Part shown: in pieces, positions 21,135 to 28,778 of the stretch | How positions within the stretch are numbered: the stretch's first letter is position 1 | Layout: each line of letters begins with the position of its first letter | Position numbers and translations under genes: made by a program | Assembly: GCA_015064295.1 (NCBI GenBank) | Contig: SVSM01000012.1 | Span: 1 to 45,753 of the forward strand | From: Oscillospiraceae bacterium | GTDB taxonomy: Bacteria > Bacillota > Clostridia > Oscillospirales > CAG-272 | Direction of reading: 5' to 3' | Length of the DNA stretch: 45,753 bases | Notes under the pieces: model-generated | Database searches by the model: none | Told to the model about the DNA's origin: nothing | The model's input: only the letters and a program-made list of their open reading frames with translations

Positions 21135-22580
21135 TTATTTCTTTGTCCACGTAGAAGGGGAAAATGCAACCAACAGGGGGAAGATCTCAAGACGCCCCAG
21201 CAGCATGGCCGCTGAAAGCAGAAGCTTGGCGGGTGCGGAAAATGCGGCAAAGCTTGCGGTTGGCCCAACGGCGCCAAGGCCTGGGCCTATGTTGTTAAAG
21301 CAGGCGGCAGTGGCCGTAAAGATACTCTCAAAGTCAAACGGTTCAAGGGAAAGAAGCAGTAAAATGACGAAGAAGATGACAACGTAGACGGCAAAATAAA
21401 CGGTGCTGCCGAGAATGATGGATTCATCAACCGCCTTGCCCTCCAGCTTGACCACAGACACCGAGCGTGGGTGGAGCATCCGCTTGACGTCGCGGCGAAT
21501 AGCCTTAAACAACAGCATGATGCGCGATATCTTCAGACCGCCACCGGTTGAGCCGGAGCAAGCTCCGACGAACATGAGGAGGACCAAGAGGGTTTTGGAA
21601 AAGCTAGGCCAGGCATTAAAATCCGCAGTGGCATAGCCTGTGGTGGTAATGATCGACGAAACCTGAAAGGCGGCACTTCGGACGGATTCGGCTGCCGTTT
21701 CGCAGAGTGAGGCAATATTGAACGAGACGGCGGTCACTGAAAGGCCAACGATGCCGAGGTAGCACCAGAGCTCACTGCTTTTCAGGGCCGAACGCACCCG
21801 CCCAATCAGAATCAGGTAGTACAGATTGAAATTGATACCGAACAGGAGCATAAAGACCGTGATAACCCATTGAATGTAGGGAGAATAGCTACCTATGCTG
21901 TCGGCTCTGACGCCGAAGCCCCCCGTTCCTGCCGTGCCGAAGGCGTGGATGACGCTTTCGAAAAGTGACATACCTCCGAAAAGGAGCAGAACCACCAGTA
22001 CTGCCGTCATGGCGACGTACATGAGGTAAAGGATCTTGGCGGTATCGCGGAGCTTGGGTACGATTTTGCCCACAATAGGGCCCGGCATTTCGGCCCGCAT
22101 GATATGGATGGATCGTCCCGATTCGGAGGGGAAGATCGCCATAATAAAGACCAAAACGCCCATACCGCCCACCCAGTGGGTGAAGCTGCGCCAGAAGAGA
22201 AGGCCGTGGCTCATGGCCTCCACGTCAGTCAAAATGGAGGCGCCTGTGGTGGTAAAGCCGCTGACCGTTTCGAAAAAGGCATCGATGAAGGAGGGGATCT
22301 CGCGGCTAAAAACGAAGGGAAGTGCGCCGATGGCCGACATAAAGATCCAGGCCAAGGCCACGATGATGAAGCCCTCGCGGGCAAACATGGTGCGGTCGCG
22401 GTTCTTTCCGATCAGGGTAAAGAGGGTTCCGATTCCCGCGGCAATGGCAATGGTGGCAAGAAACGCGGCGGCACCGTTCCATTCCGCATAGAGCAAAGCG
22501 GTGAGAAGGGGCAGAAGGAGAAGAATGGCTTCGATCTGCAGGAGTCGTCCCACCGTGTGTAAAATCATTCGACGGTTCAT
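21135..22580 (-). CDS. trkH: Potassium uptake protein TrkH/KtrB, membrane pore subunit
   Basis: This 481-residue K+ channel-like transporter has four repeated pore loops: GFTTTGAS, FGTAGTGGFG, ITTTGYA and ACFNNIGPG carry the four filter glycines. LMFVGACSGSTGGGLKISR precedes the third inner helix. The length fits TrkH, longer than a minimal KtrB. It lies 6 bp downstream of trkA on the same strand, so gate and pore are made from one message. The frame ends in a basic tail directly before the terminator. Confidence 0.93.
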   Translation of the reverse strand: MNRRMILHTVGRLLQIEAILLLLPLLTALLYAEWNGAAAFLATIAIAAGIGTLFTLIGKNRDRTMFAREGFIIVALAWIFMSAIGALPFVFSREIPSFIDAFFETVSGFTTTGASILTDVEAMSHGLLFWRSFTHWVGGMGVLVFIMAIFPSESGRSIHIMRAEMPGPIVGKIVPKLRDTAKILYLMYVAMTAVLVVLLLFGGMSLFESVIHAFGTAGTGGFGVRADSIGSYSPYIQWVITVFMLLFGINFNLYYLILIGRVRSALKSSELWCYLGIVGLSVTAVSFNIASLCETAAESVRSAAFQVSSIITTTGYATADFNAWPSFSKTLLVLLMFVGACSGSTGGGLKISRIMLLFKAIRRDVKRMLHPRSVSVVKLEGKAVDESIILGSTVYFAVYVVIFFVILLLLSLEPFDFESIFTATAACFNNIGPGLGAVGPTASFAAFSAPAKLLLSAAMLLGRLEIFPLLVAFSPSTWTKK

Positions 22581-22586
22581 AGGGCC

Positions 22587-23945
22587 TTACCTCAGAATGT
22601 CGGAAAGGTCGGAAAAACGCTGTCCTGCGGCCACGATGACCACGCGGTCATCGGGCAGGATCACGTCGTTACCGCCGGGAATGATGGTCTTACGGTCGCG
22701 GATGATGCCGGCGATGAGGGTGCCGGGCTTGAGGGAAAGCTCCTTTAGCGGAACGTTGGTGAGCCGCGGATCGGCCTTTACCTTGAATTCCAGCGCCTCG
22801 GCATCGCCCTCCATCAGCTTATAGAGCGTCTCCACGCTGCTTCCCAGCGAGTTCTGCAGGGCACGGGCGTAGCTGACGAGAACGTCTGCCATGATGCGCT
22901 TGGGAGAGACCAGGGTGTCAAGCCCCAGCTTTTCCGCCATGGCGCCAAGCTCGTCGCGATTGACCTTGGCGATGACCTTGGGAACGTTCTGGGAGGAGGC
23001 AAAAATGGAGGTGAGGATGTTCTCCTCGTCCATGTTGGTCAGCGACACGAAGGCATCAAGAGAGCGGAGGCCTTCTTCCAGGAGCAGCTCCTGCCGGGCA
23101 CCGTCGCCGTGAATGATCACGGCATCGGGCAGGGCCTCGCAGAGCTCGGTAGCCACTCGCTCGTCCTGCTCCACGATCTTAACGTGACAGCCGATGCCGA
23201 TGAGCATTTCGGCTAAATAGCGGGCGGTGCGGCTTCCGCCGAGAAGCATGACGCTTCTCGCCTGCTTTTGTAAAAGCCCCAGGCCGCGCAGGAATTTATG
23301 GATCTCGGTGGGGGAGGCGGTAATGCCGATACGGTCGTCACTGCGGAGGGTAAAGTTACCGTCGGGAATAAAGACCTGGTCTCCCCGCTTGACGCAGCAG
23401 ATCAGGACCTTGGCGCGGTACTTGTCCCGCAGCTCGTTCAGCTTGACGCCGTCCAGGACCGAATCGGGCTTCAGACGAAGCTCCACCATCTCCAGATTGC
23501 GGCGGGAGAAGGTCTCGATCTTGAGCGCCGAGGGGAATTTCAGAATATTGAAGAGCTCGTGGGCGGCCAGCAGATCGGGGTTGATGGACATGGAAAGCTC
23601 CAGCTCCTTACGGAGGAAGCCCAGGCTCTTGTCGTTATATTCAGGGTTGCGGATACGGGCGATGGTGTTCTGCGCCCCCAAGCGGCGGGCGATGAAGCAG
23701 CTGAGCATATTCAGCTCGTCCGATCCGGTGACGGCAATCAACAGCTCGGCCTTTGAAACGTCAGCCTCCAGCAGAATATCGCTGTCGGCGCCGTTGCCGC
23801 AGATGCCCATGACGTCGTAGATATTCGTGATCTCGGCAAGAAGCGCGGGGTCAGAGTCGATGGCTACGATGTCGTGCCCCTCGGCTACCAGGCTTTCCAC
23901 GATGGTGGTGCCGATCTTGCCGCAGCCAACCAGGATGATCTTCAT
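22587..23945 (-). CDS. trkA: Potassium transporter regulatory subunit TrkA (two RCK domains)
   Basis: This 452-residue cytoplasmic regulator of TrkH has two tandem RCK units. Each unit is a Rossmann RCK-N domain (GCGKIGTTIVESL at the N-terminus with the acidic IAIDSD-type strand end, and a second starting VMLLGGSRTARYLAEML near residue 230) followed by an RCK-C domain. The first Rossmann motif fits NAD(H) binding; the second, GGSRTA, is a degenerate variant, as is usual in TrkA. The ATG at 23945 follows GGAAAGGAA. It is the first gene of the trkAH operon, with a recognisable promoter. Confidence 0.94.
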   Translation of the reverse strand: MKIILVGCGKIGTTIVESLVAEGHDIVAIDSDPALLAEITNIYDVMGICGNGADSDILLEADVSKAELLIAVTGSDELNMLSCFIARRLGAQNTIARIRNPEYNDKSLGFLRKELELSMSINPDLLAAHELFNILKFPSALKIETFSRRNLEMVELRLKPDSVLDGVKLNELRDKYRAKVLICCVKRGDQVFIPDGNFTLRSDDRIGITASPTEIHKFLRGLGLLQKQARSVMLLGGSRTARYLAEMLIGIGCHVKIVEQDERVATELCEALPDAVIIHGDGARQELLLEEGLRSLDAFVSLTNMDEENILTSIFASSQNVPKVIAKVNRDELGAMAEKLGLDTLVSPKRIMADVLVSYARALQNSLGSSVETLYKLMEGDAEALEFKVKADPRLTNVPLKELSLKPGTLIAGIIRDRKTIIPGGNDVILPDDRVVIVAAGQRFSDLSDILR

Positions 23946-23976
23946 AATCGGTTCCTTTCCAAGGTAATACGTTCGT

Positions 23977-24005
23977 ATTGTATCATAATTTTCCCCAAAA
24001 TGCAA
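23977..24005 (-). promoter_or_regulatory. trkA promoter
   Basis: On the - strand TTGCAT (24000-24005) and TACAAT (23977-23982) lie 17 bp apart. AATACG-TT-CGTATT (23966-23979), a small inverted repeat, overlaps the end of the -10 box and the start site. Confidence 0.7.
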
Positions 24006-24096
24006 CAGGTTGGACGGATTTCCCCTTGGGGAAAACGTCTCGGAGTGGAATGCCCTGAGCAGATCGGCGGAGAAAACGCTCTCCCGCAAAGGTTAC

Positions 24097-24127
24097 AAAA
24101 TAAGCCCAAGCGGTCGCTTGGGCTTAT
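24097..24127 (-). terminator. hisS terminator
   Basis: A long stem (ATAAGCCCAAGCG / CGCTTGGGCTTAT) read on the - strand ends in a short T-run, just after the hisS stop. Confidence 0.8.
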
Positions 24128-24136
24128 CAGTATGAA

Positions 24137-25492
24137 TCACTTGTCCAAAATAACGGCGAGCTCCTTTTGGTCCTTCAGCTTGGCAGAAACGTAGGCGGCT
24201 ACCTCGTCCATGGGCAGCGATACCTGCTCGCCGCTCTTCATGTCCTTTAGGGAAACGGTGCCGTTTGCGATCTCGTCCTCGCCGAGGAAGATCACGAAGG
24301 GGACGCCCAGCTTATCGGCGTATCCGATCTTGGCCTTGAACTTCTTCTTCTCGGAGTAAAGCTGGGTGCGGATGCAGGCCTCCCGCAGGGTAGTGGCCAG
24401 GCCGACGGCCTCGGTCATACTGTCGGTCATGGGGAGGATAATGAGATCGGCAGGCGCCGCTGGGTATTCACGGTTCAGCATTCCCTGATCGCCCAGCACG
24501 AAGAACAGACGGGTAAGGCCGATAGAAATGCCGACGCCGGGGAGCTTACGGTCGGTGTAGTATTCGGCAAGATTGTCGTAGCGGCCGCCGGAGCAGATGG
24601 AGCCGATCTCGGGGTGATCCAGCATCAGCGTCTCGTAGACGGTGCCGGTGTAGTAGTCAAGACCCCGGGCAATGGTGAGGTCCACGGCAAAGCACTCGTC
24701 GGGCACGCCGAAGTCCTTCATATGACGGATGACGGTAGCCAGCTCGTCGGCACCCAGGTCAAAGATCTCGTTTTGGCCGCGATAGGCGTTAAGAGCCTCC
24801 AGCACCGAAGCGCTGTCGCCGCTGACCGAGATAAAATCGGTGATCTGCTTGGCCTGCTCGGCGGTGACGCCCAGCTCAAGGAGCAGCTCGCAGACCTTGT
24901 CGGCGCCGATCTTCTCCAGCTTGTCGATGGTGCGCATGATGTCGCCCGCCTTGTCGGTCAGGCCGAGGATCGCAAAGAAGCCGTTCAGGACCTTGCGGTT
25001 ATTCACGCGGATGCGGAAGCGTCGGAGGCCAAGCTTGGTGAAGGCGCGGTAGATGATGGAGGGGATCTCGGCCTCGTTCATGACGTCCAGCTTTTCATCG
25101 CCGATGATGTCGATGTCGGCCTGATAGAACTCGCGGAAGCGGCCCCGTTGAGCCCGTTCGCCGCGGTAGACCTTTCCGATCTGGAAGCGGCGGAAGGGGA
25201 AGGTCAGCTCCCCTGCGTGCTGGGCTACGTAACGGGCCAGCGGCACCGTCAGGTCAAAGCGGAGGGAGAGGTCGGCGTCGCCCTTGGTAAAGCGGTAGAT
25301 CTGCTTTTCGGTCTCGCCGCCACCCTTGGCAAGGAGCACCTCCGATGCCTCAATAAGAGGGGTGTCAAGAGGGGTGAAGCCGTAGAGAGAGTAGGTTTCT
25401 TTTAAGGTCGCAACCATCTGCTCAAAGAGCATCTGCTCGGCGGGGAGCAGCTCCATGAAGCCCGAGAGGGTGCGGGGTTTGATCTTTTCCAT
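24137..25492 (-). CDS. hisS: Histidyl-tRNA synthetase
   Basis: This 451-residue class II synthetase charges tRNA-His. Visible are motif 2 (GKVYRGERAQRGRFREFYQ), the histidine-specific motifs VDLTIARGLDYYTG and GGRYDNL, motif 3 GVGISIGLTRLFF, and the C-terminal anticodon-binding domain. The ATG at 25492 is preferred: GAGG lies about 6 bp upstream, whereas the frame's further start at 25504 is a TTG without a ribosome site. It stands alone, with no aspS partner, between a consensus promoter and a terminator. The leader is about 30 bases, too short for a T-box. Confidence 0.95.
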   Translation of the reverse strand: MEKIKPRTLSGFMELLPAEQMLFEQMVATLKETYSLYGFTPLDTPLIEASEVLLAKGGGETEKQIYRFTKGDADLSLRFDLTVPLARYVAQHAGELTFPFRRFQIGKVYRGERAQRGRFREFYQADIDIIGDEKLDVMNEAEIPSIIYRAFTKLGLRRFRIRVNNRKVLNGFFAILGLTDKAGDIMRTIDKLEKIGADKVCELLLELGVTAEQAKQITDFISVSGDSASVLEALNAYRGQNEIFDLGADELATVIRHMKDFGVPDECFAVDLTIARGLDYYTGTVYETLMLDHPEIGSICSGGRYDNLAEYYTDRKLPGVGISIGLTRLFFVLGDQGMLNREYPAAPADLIILPMTDSMTEAVGLATTLREACIRTQLYSEKKKFKAKIGYADKLGVPFVIFLGEDEIANGTVSLKDMKSGEQVSLPMDEVAAYVSAKLKDQKELAVILDK

Positions 25493-25529
25493 TCGATACC
25501 TCAATGATTTTTGCGATGTATTCCGTTAC

Positions 25530-25558
25530 AGTATAGCACAGTGACGGTAGGATGTCAA
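25530..25558 (-). promoter_or_regulatory. hisS promoter
   Basis: On the - strand TTGACA (25553-25558) and TATACT (25530-25535) are separated by 17 bp. Confidence 0.88.
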
Positions 25559-25599
25559 GAAAAACGATGTGTTACCGCTCAAAAGCGGGATAGCGCAAA

Positions 25600-26019
25600 T
25601 TAAAACTGACGGCGATAGGGCTTGGAAGCATTTTTTTGCGCTTTTACGACCTGTCTGACCGTGACGGCAACGGTGGCAATGACAACGTAGATCAAGCCGA
25701 ACACGAACAGGACCATGAAAGGGTTTGCCTTATTGTCCCCGATGAGGAAAAACACCACGGTCAGGTTGGCAAGGAAACAGAGAAAATGCAGTGCCAGGGC
25801 TGCCCAAAAACTCAATTTCTTGAGAGAAAAGAGCTGCCAGGAGGCGGCAAAAATGAAGGAAAAAAGGAAAATCTGCGTCAGGTTGCTCAGGTTCACCATA
25901 GGAAGGTCCATCTTGGTGTCCGAAAGCTGCAAAACGGCGGTACTGATAAAACAGAGGATCGTGGTGATCAGGCAGGCGGGAAGCAGAATTTCCCGATATA
26001 ATTTCTTAAGTAACATCAT
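25600..26019 (-). CDS. Small four-helix membrane protein, DUF3021-like
   Basis: This 139-residue membrane protein has four hydrophobic segments, at about residues 10-32, 44-66, 70-95 and 100-125, and a basic C-terminal tail. Length and layout resemble DUF3021 proteins, usually seen beside LytTR-family regulators, but no such regulator is here and the match is by eye. The start is uncertain: ATG 26019 (with GAGG 10 bp upstream) is used, while a TTG at 26025 would overlap the upstream stop as TTGA. It follows the DUF4432 gene by 2 bp or overlaps it, so the two are co-expressed. Confidence 0.6.
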   Translation of the reverse strand: MMLLKKLYREILLPACLITTILCFISTAVLQLSDTKMDLPMVNLSNLTQIFLFSFIFAASWQLFSLKKLSFWAALALHFLCFLANLTVVFFLIGDNKANPFMVLFVFGLIYVVIATVAVTVRQVVKAQKNASKPYRRQF

Positions 26020-26021
26020 GG

Positions 26022-27005
26022 TCAAATCGCCTCAAAGGAAATGGTAAAGCGGTTGGTAAAGCTCTGTCCCGGCTCAAGATATTTCTGGGAGCCGTTAGCC
26101 ACGGCGTCCTTGCGACCGTCCAGCGTACAGGAGGAGGCCTCAAGGCCCATGACGTATTCGCATTGTCCCAGCATTCTCCACTGGATCATATGGTCGAGCA
26201 TGCCGTCGGACTCAAAGGCGATGCGCATACGCACGCCGATCGCGGGGTTATCCATCCCGTAGCAGTTTTCCGACAGCTTGTGATAGAAGCACATTTCCTC
26301 AAAGCCGTGTTGAGGAGCGATCAGCTTGTCCCAGTCATCGATATGCTTGGCGGCGTTTTCGTCACGCGGCGTTACCTTGTCGGAGGGAATCACAAGCCTT
26401 GCCTTCTCCGAAAGAAGGGGGTAGCCGATATTCATGTGATACAGGACCGACACGGGAATGCGGTCAAAGCCGTGATTGGTGATGACGTCGGTGAAGGTGA
26501 TCTTGTCCTCACCGCAGGCACAGGTATACGTGCGGCGGAGCGAGAGCTTACAACCGAACAACGTCGCCTCCTTGGCGGTTCCCGCGATCACGGCACTCAT
26601 GCCGTCGGGGGCCAGGTCACAGCAGAGGTTGTCGCAGGGCATATTGCCGATGCGGCCGTGCATGGTAAGGCCAAGGGATTCGTCGGCGTCGCCCACGTTC
26701 TCAAGACCGCAGGTGGTCAGAAAGCCGCCGGCAAAGGAACGGAGCCAGTTGATGCCGTCCGCCTCAAAATACGCGGGGTTGACGATGCCGGTAGGCGTTA
26801 AATACGCCATGTTGCGGCCGCGGTAGCGGACGTCGGCGATATCCAGGCAACGGTCGGGAAGCAGGGTAAAGGTGAGGTCGCCGCCGTTCCAGACCGATAT
26901 GGCACGGGTCCCGTCGGCTCTGCCGTCGGTCAGACGGTACTGTCTGACTTCAAAAAGCTGGTTCGGATTGCCTACGTATGCGTTCATGATGACACGGTGT
27001 CCCAA
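26022..27005 (-). CDS. DUF4432 / aldose 1-epimerase-like protein
   Basis: This 327-residue protein of the galactose-mutarotase-like fold (DUF4432, aldose-epimerase family) is a likely sugar-binding or epimerising enzyme with unknown substrate. Supporting stretches are FTLLPDRCLDIADVRYRG, GFLTTCGLENVG, LTMHGRIGN and VLYHMNIGYPLL, with the conserved His and Glu residues of the fold, and GLEASSC near the end. The start is decided by the ribosome site: AAAGGA lies 5 bp before a TTG at 27005, while the first ATG at 26987 has nothing suitable upstream, so a TTG start is proposed. It is not in a sugar operon, which leaves its role open. Confidence 0.78.
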   Translation of the reverse strand: MGHRVIMNAYVGNPNQLFEVRQYRLTDGRADGTRAISVWNGGDLTFTLLPDRCLDIADVRYRGRNMAYLTPTGIVNPAYFEADGINWLRSFAGGFLTTCGLENVGDADESLGLTMHGRIGNMPCDNLCCDLAPDGMSAVIAGTAKEATLFGCKLSLRRTYTCACGEDKITFTDVITNHGFDRIPVSVLYHMNIGYPLLSEKARLVIPSDKVTPRDENAAKHIDDWDKLIAPQHGFEEMCFYHKLSENCYGMDNPAIGVRMRIAFESDGMLDHMIQWRMLGQCEYVMGLEASSCTLDGRKDAVANGSQKYLEPGQSFTNRFTISFEAI

Positions 27006-27088
27006 GGACGTCCTTTCACAGTATTAAAATCATGATAGCATCCGCACCGTTAATAATGCGACAATTATTTGTTAATATTTGGTTAACA

Positions 27089-28084
27089 TTAGTCGGGGAC
27101 GTCGGTGATGACGATGGAGGTAGCGGCCTTGCGGTCCTTTCCGTCCGCCGTCGGGATGGTCTCCATGCGGTTTTTGTAGAGGAATTTGGTCAGCTCGTAG
27201 CAATCGATCCAGATCTGATTGACGCCGTCCTTTTGGGAGGCGTCGAAGATGAGCTGGATGCCGAAATGCAGGTGGGGGACGTTGATGTTATTGACGTTTT
27301 CCTTGGCACTGTAACCCGTCATGCCCAGGTATCCGATGACGTCCCCTGCGGTCACGATATCCCCCGCGGCCAGGTCAGGGGCGTAGGGGTGATCCTTTCG
27401 GAGATGGGCGTAGTAATAGTAACGCTGATTGTCAAAGCTGCGGATGCCGACCCGCCAGCCGCCGTATTGGTTCCAGCCCAGGGCCTCCACGTACCCCGAT
27501 TCAATGGCGATCACGGGAGTGCCAATGCTCCCCATCAGATCGTGGCCAAGGTGCTCTCTTGCATAACCGTAGCTGCGGGAGGCACCGAAGTCGTCGTAGT
27601 GCTCATAATAGTAGCCGCTTGCAATGGGAGAAAAGGCCCTCAGGCCGTAGAGCAGCTTACCGTCTCGGTAGTATTCTCCCACGTAGCTGTCAAGCACGGC
27701 GCCGTAGGCCTCCCGATAGTAGGAGAAATACTTCATGTTCGTGGTGATCGCCTCGATGGCCTCTCCCTTTTGCAGGCGCTCGGTAAAGCGGGTCAGGTCG
27801 CTTTTTTTATAGCCCTGAAAGCTCCCGCCGTACCGGGCACCGAGGTAGGCAAGGCAGTCGATCCAGCTCACGTGATGCTCGGTTCCGTAGGTGCTGAGAT
27901 CGACTTGCAGCGCATCGTTCATGGCAGCGGCGGTAACGTCGAAGTCCACCCACTTGATATATCCTTCCCCCGAGGCCTGGCGGTCGGTCCGGGCCCGACC
28001 GGCGATCAGAGCCATTGAAAGGCAGGTGGCGGTCAGCGATATGAGCAAAATTCCGTAAAGAAAGCGGTGCTTTAGCGTTCTCAT
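27089..28084 (-). CDS. Membrane-anchored M23 (LytM-type) metallopeptidase, possibly sporulation-linked
   Basis: This 331-residue protein has one N-terminal membrane segment (residues 9-28), a region of about 140 residues with no recognised domain, and a C-terminal M23 peptidase domain. The zinc and catalytic motifs are intact: HLGHD (HxxxD) and HLHFG (HxH), so it should be an active peptidoglycan endopeptidase. Many M23 relatives that act in sporulation, such as SpoIIQ and SpoIVFA, have degenerate sites; this one does not. GGAGGAGAACG precedes the ATG at 28084. A good sigma-E-like promoter lies upstream, hinting at expression in the mother cell. Link to sporulation is inference. Confidence 0.83.
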   Translation of the reverse strand: MRTLKHRFLYGILLISLTATCLSMALIAGRARTDRQASGEGYIKWVDFDVTAAAMNDALQVDLSTYGTEHHVSWIDCLAYLGARYGGSFQGYKKSDLTRFTERLQKGEAIEAITTNMKYFSYYREAYGAVLDSYVGEYYRDGKLLYGLRAFSPIASGYYYEHYDDFGASRSYGYAREHLGHDLMGSIGTPVIAIESGYVEALGWNQYGGWRVGIRSFDNQRYYYYAHLRKDHPYAPDLAAGDIVTAGDVIGYLGMTGYSAKENVNNINVPHLHFGIQLIFDASQKDGVNQIWIDCYELTKFLYKNRMETIPTADGKDRKAATSIVITDVPD

Positions 28085-28109
28085 CGTTCTCCTCCGTTGG
28101 GTATAGTGT

Positions 28110-28138
28110 ATGGTATGAAGGGAAGGGCATCAATATGC
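28110..28138 (-). promoter_or_regulatory. Candidate sigma-E promoter of the M23 peptidase gene
   Basis: On the - strand GCATATT (28132-28138) matches the sigma-E -35 consensus kmATATT perfectly. After exactly 14 bp, CATACCAT (28110-28117) matches the -10 consensus CATACAnT with one mismatch. The predicted start lies a short distance before the gene's ribosome site. Confidence 0.6.
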
Positions 28139-28234
28139 CAAGGACGAGGCCAAGGGAATGCATGACGCATACATATACAATTTTTCGGCAAATACCGTTT
28201 TCGCGATTTCATGGGAAGAAAGTGGCTTATCCCG

Positions 28235-28263
28235 TTGACAAAACAATAAAATTTTGATATAAT
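28235..28263 (+). promoter_or_regulatory. Perfect consensus promoter upstream of nusB
   Basis: TTGACA (28235-28240), a 17-bp AT-rich spacer and TATAAT (28258-28263) give the strongest possible housekeeping promoter. It leads a 17-kb block of + strand genes and leaves an 85-base leader before nusB. Confidence 0.93.
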
Positions 28264-28281
28264 GTAAAATGAGTTATTATG

Positions 28282-28295
28282 ACTGCATATGCAGT
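28282..28295 (+). promoter_or_regulatory. 14-bp palindrome in the nusB leader
   Basis: ACTGCATATGCAGT is a perfect 14-bp palindrome about 12 bases downstream of the expected start site. It may be an operator (roadblock position) or a coincidental palindrome. Confidence 0.45.
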
Positions 28296-28355
28296 ATATA
28301 CAGTTTTAGAAATGGCGTCCGATCCGCCGCAAGCGATCGGAGAAACGGAACGTAC

Positions 28356-28778
28356 ATGATGGAAAGACGGAGAGCAAGAGAAGCGGTCATGGAGCTGCTT
28401 TTTGAGCATGAATTCAAGAAAGAAGAGGATCCGGCCGAGGCCGTGCGTCTGGCGGAGGAAAGCCGTGAGGCTGAGACAGACGCTTACGTGGAGGCGGTCT
28501 ATTTCGGCGTTTTGGATCGGATCGACGAGATCGACGGTCTGATTACCGCCCGCGCCATCGGCTGGAAGACCAACCGTATGACCAAGCTGTCCCTCAGCGT
28601 GATGCGGCTGGCGGTCTATGAAATGAAATACTGCGACGACATTCCCTTTACCGTCTCGATCAACGAGGCGGTGGAGCTTTCCAAGAAATTTGATGACGAA
28701 AAGGCCCCGCCCTTCATCAACGGCGTGCTGAACGGCATTGCCGAGGACCTGGGCTTGAAGGATACGGGCAATGCCTGA
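28356..28778 (+). CDS. nusB: Transcription antitermination factor NusB
   Basis: NusB is an all-helical RNA-binding factor that pairs with NusE (S10) at boxA to allow full transcription of rRNA operons. The 140-residue sequence has the family features: RRRAREAVMELLFEHEF at the N-terminus, MTKLSLSVMRLAVYEM, and IPFTVSINEAVELSKKF...FINGVLNGIA at the C-terminus. The ATG at 28356 (followed by a second ATG) is chosen because the frame's earlier ATG at 28269 would lie on the first transcribed bases. It overlaps the next gene by 8 bp. Confidence 0.94.
   Translation: MMERRRAREAVMELLFEHEFKKEEDPAEAVRLAEESREAETDAYVEAVYFGVLDRIDEIDGLITARAIGWKTNRMTKLSLSVMRLAVYEMKYCDDIPFTVSINEAVELSKKFDDEKAPPFINGVLNGIAEDLGLKDTGNA

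Noticed and set aside
25493-25530. T-box leader before hisS (and likewise before tyrS)
   Set aside because: The hisS leader is about 30 bases and the tyrS upstream gap is 34 bases, both far shorter than a T-box.
27069-27088. Rex-box-like sequence TTGTTAA-N7-TTAACA
   Set aside because: The Rex operator needs about 4 bp between half-sites; here there are 7, and it lies at the end of the M23 gene and not at a promoter of a likely target.
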